Source: Hetaerina americana
Taxonomy: Eukaryota > Arthropoda > Insecta > Odonata > Calopterygidae
Assembly: GCA_022747635.1 (NCBI GenBank)
Contig: JAKTNV010000003.1
Location: 16,647,086 to 16,711,085, forward strand
Direction of reading: 5' to 3'
DNA length: 64,000 nt
Below are positions 61,543 to 64,000 of this stretch, piece after piece. Position 1 is the first letter of the stretch, and each line of letters opens with the position of its first letter. The position numbers were made by a program, and so were the translations under genes. Under the pieces are notes generated by a model, which saw only the letters and a list, made by a program, of their open reading frames with translations, was not told where the DNA came from and searched no databases.

Positions 61543-64000
61543 GTTGCATTGCAGAAGCCTGGTAAAATACTGTACACATTAAAGCAAACTTTAATCACCA
61601 TATCAAAATATCATCATAATGTACAGAAAATTTAAACTGATAATGAAGAAATCACATTATTTATGTGCAAACAAAGACAATAAAATTTTGCTCTGGGCAA
61701 CCTAAATGCAAATGAACACATACCATGTGAAGTATTATATTCAATGCTCATGTAGGCCTATAGAGATAATTGCCTCATTTTCTTGAACAAATGAGGAGCC
61801 ATTTTTCCCTCTAAATTTGTGGTGATTTAAGCATAAACATTTAAAAAGTGCATAAATTATGGTACATAGTTGATAGTATGTTGAACTACAAGCATACCAT
61901 CACATATTTTTAGTAAGTTATTAGCAATTCCTTTGCACTTTGATAAACATTTCATTATTATGCTATTTGCCATGAAATTAGTACATTGAAAGGATGTCAT
62001 GTTTGAGCCTTAGACTTTTAAAACAGGCAACAGCTTCAAAAATAGTCTTCCTTGATGAAAAAAGTCTATTCTAAATTGTAACAAATTGACAATATTAGGC
62101 TAGTTTTAATCCTTGGACATGAAAATTTTAATACACTTTATTTTACATTGATAAGAGTACTTTGGGGTAAATGACAATGACCACAAATATCATATTTTTC
62201 ATAGGTTAAAAAATCTTCTAAAGAATTAGTAAGAAATTCTTAAGTGAATTCAGACAATACAATTCATGAACCCCAAGTAATATAATTTATAACTGCAACT
62301 ATTATAATTCTATTTACAGTTAAAATGTAATGAACTGAAATCTAATTTTGGAAAATGAGGTCACTGAAATTATTGCAGGTCAAAATTATAATCCAGTATC
62401 TCATAACTAATTCATTGTTGCTCTATATATACATAAGTGTTCTTAGCTCAGAAAATGTGATTTTTTAATTGTGATACTTGTGATAGCTGTTTGGGCAGAA
62501 GTCTCCTAGATAAAAGGCCTGCCATTGAGATGCATGTGTAAAAATCTATTGTTATTCATGTGTGTAAATTGTTTAATGGCATATGGAAATATATAATAAT
62601 GATTTTCATTTGGTTCCTATTGGGATTTAGGGCATACAGTAAAAGCCTGGCAATCCAGATGTAATATAATGTACATACACACAAACCTTGAAGTGCATGT
62701 TGTTCAATAAGTTCTCTTGCCACCATCTTTAGATCAATATATCCCAACTCAATCCATGCACAAACTCAGTAGGCAGTGATTCAATTAACTTTCCAAGAAA
62801 GGTTTATCCCCCTAAATAACACTTCGGTACATTCCAAAGTCATGCTAATCCATCAGCAAAAAATAACACTGATAATTATGAACTTTTTTCCATTAAACTA
62901 CAAGGTCACTGACGATGATATGAATAATAATGATCACTGAATTAAATAAACCTCTGTTTTTCTTGTAAAGGCATGCGACCACTAAAAGTTCAACGTTTAA
63001 AAATATTTCCATTTCTTTGAAAGATTTCATTACTCCCATAGCATTAAAAAGATCAGAAATATTTCTGATGGTGCAAACATTATTTGCCAGTAACTAAAAA
63101 ATACACAGGTATATCGGCTTTTACTGTATGTAACTGAAGAGGAGAACTTTAAATTGTAATATTTATAAAAAGTTAACAATTTAAGTTTAAGGTGAGGAAC
63201 TTTGGGCATGTAAACACAAACAATAGTACGTTTGAAAAGCGATTTACTTTAGTAAAATTATACAATGAACATTACCAAATCTGACTTGGTGCATTTGAAT
63301 ATTCCAGAAATTGTAACCATTACGGGATCAATTTGTAGGCATAGAGATTATAGAGTAATTATTTCATGGAGGGAATGGAAATACATAAATACTGTATTAT
63401 ATTTCTGTGCTATTTTGTGACTAATTTTCTTCCACATTAGATATAGTTTAGTAATTCTTTTATGATTTGGTCATATACCAAAATGATATTTTTTATTGGT
63501 ATCTGTGATATTAGAAGATCAGATGTATCTTGGTGTTGTTTAAATGTAAAGTAGGGATAATATGTTGATGTGGCTACTGTATAAAAATTGTTCGTGTCTT
63601 GTATATAGGTTTTACCAACAAAGTTACCATAATGATAATCCACCACAATGGAGACTTTGATGTTGTACAATGCTCACAAAAAGCAATCAGTCAATCAAAT
63701 GGTTTAACTCTATTTCAAGGCAACATAAATTGGTTTTGAAACCGATTGCTTATTATATAAACATTCGAAACATCACAGTTTGATTTTAACACAACCTAAC
63801 AAGGTAAAAACAAAAAAACCAAGCTCAATGGTCTTTATAAAATAAAATTGGGTTTTTGAAATCAGTCCATTTACCAATTCCAGATCTTATGGCACTAACA
63901 GGAATACAATTTCATAATTTTGAATCTTTTAAGTGCTTTAACAGATCACAGGCACTAAGTGAGTTACCACCAAGTCTTTATTTTTTCATACTTTTAACAA
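61543..64000 (+). other. FLVCR 3' UTR and downstream flank
   Basis: This is AT-rich non-coding sequence after the stop. A canonical AATAAA polyadenylation signal lies at 61679-61684, 137 bases past the stop, and another AATAAA occurs near 62945. Which is used cannot be seen. No further coding region or recognisable repeat was found to the end of the window. Confidence 0.6.
61679..61684 (+). promoter_or_regulatory. candidate polyadenylation signal of FLVCR
   Basis: An exact AATAAA hexamer, the first one downstream of the stop codon. The next good match is about 1.25 kb farther on, so a short and a long 3' UTR are both possible. Confidence 0.5.

Overview
The window is AT-rich, gene-poor animal nuclear DNA, most likely from an arthropod (probably an insect). 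The reasons are the spliced gene with introns of 0.35 to 9.2 kb, several mariner transposons, tRNA-derived SINEs and decayed non-LTR retrotransposons. I cannot name the species.

The only host gene I can support is the 3' part of an FLVCR-type (SLC49, major facilitator superfamily) transporter on the + strand. Six coding exons (40206-40430, 49620-49761, 52274-52542, 52897-53000, 59856-59966, 61254-61542) join without a frame break into 379 residues plus a stop. They cover what should be transmembrane helices 3 to 12. The N-terminal exon(s) for helices 1-2 were not found and probably lie upstream of base 1 or are short and hidden in the first 40 kb. Most of positions 1-40205 is therefore either a long 5' intron or intergenic DNA.

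The rest is mobile-element material. (1) A full-length 1328-bp mariner (56931-58258) has an intact 357-aa transposase, near-perfect 27-bp inverted ends and a TA duplication. (2) Two internally deleted mariner relics of different lineages lie on the minus strand (41045-41604 and about 54174-54770). (3) A 5'-truncated non-LTR reverse transcriptase (44018-45420, minus) is broken by one stop just before its YADD motif. (4) At least four decayed fragments of another LINE type, all on the minus strand, lie at 13.0, 14.2, 24.0 and 55.4-56.0 kb. (5) Four pieces of one tRNA-derived SINE family lie at 3.3, 17.0, 41.7 and 42.0 kb, the last two head to tail. (6) A 162-bp hairpin at 34115-34276 has a loop and inner arm that resemble a degenerate hammerhead ribozyme of the kind carried by Penelope-like elements.

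Other structure includes a 191-bp sequence repeated identically after 10 bases (14336-14727), two fold-back palindromes with perfect 19-bp arms and 3-4 nt loops, and several GC-richer islands (about 18.2-19.0, 26.2-27.9, 30.4-31.2 and 32.0-33.2 kb) in which one strand is strongly purine- or pyrimidine-biased. Those islands produce long spurious open frames. No CRISPR, prokaryotic gene, rRNA or convincing stand-alone tRNA gene was seen. I did not find a clearly new biological system. The strongest leads are the young mariner, the hammerhead-like hairpin and the exact duplications.
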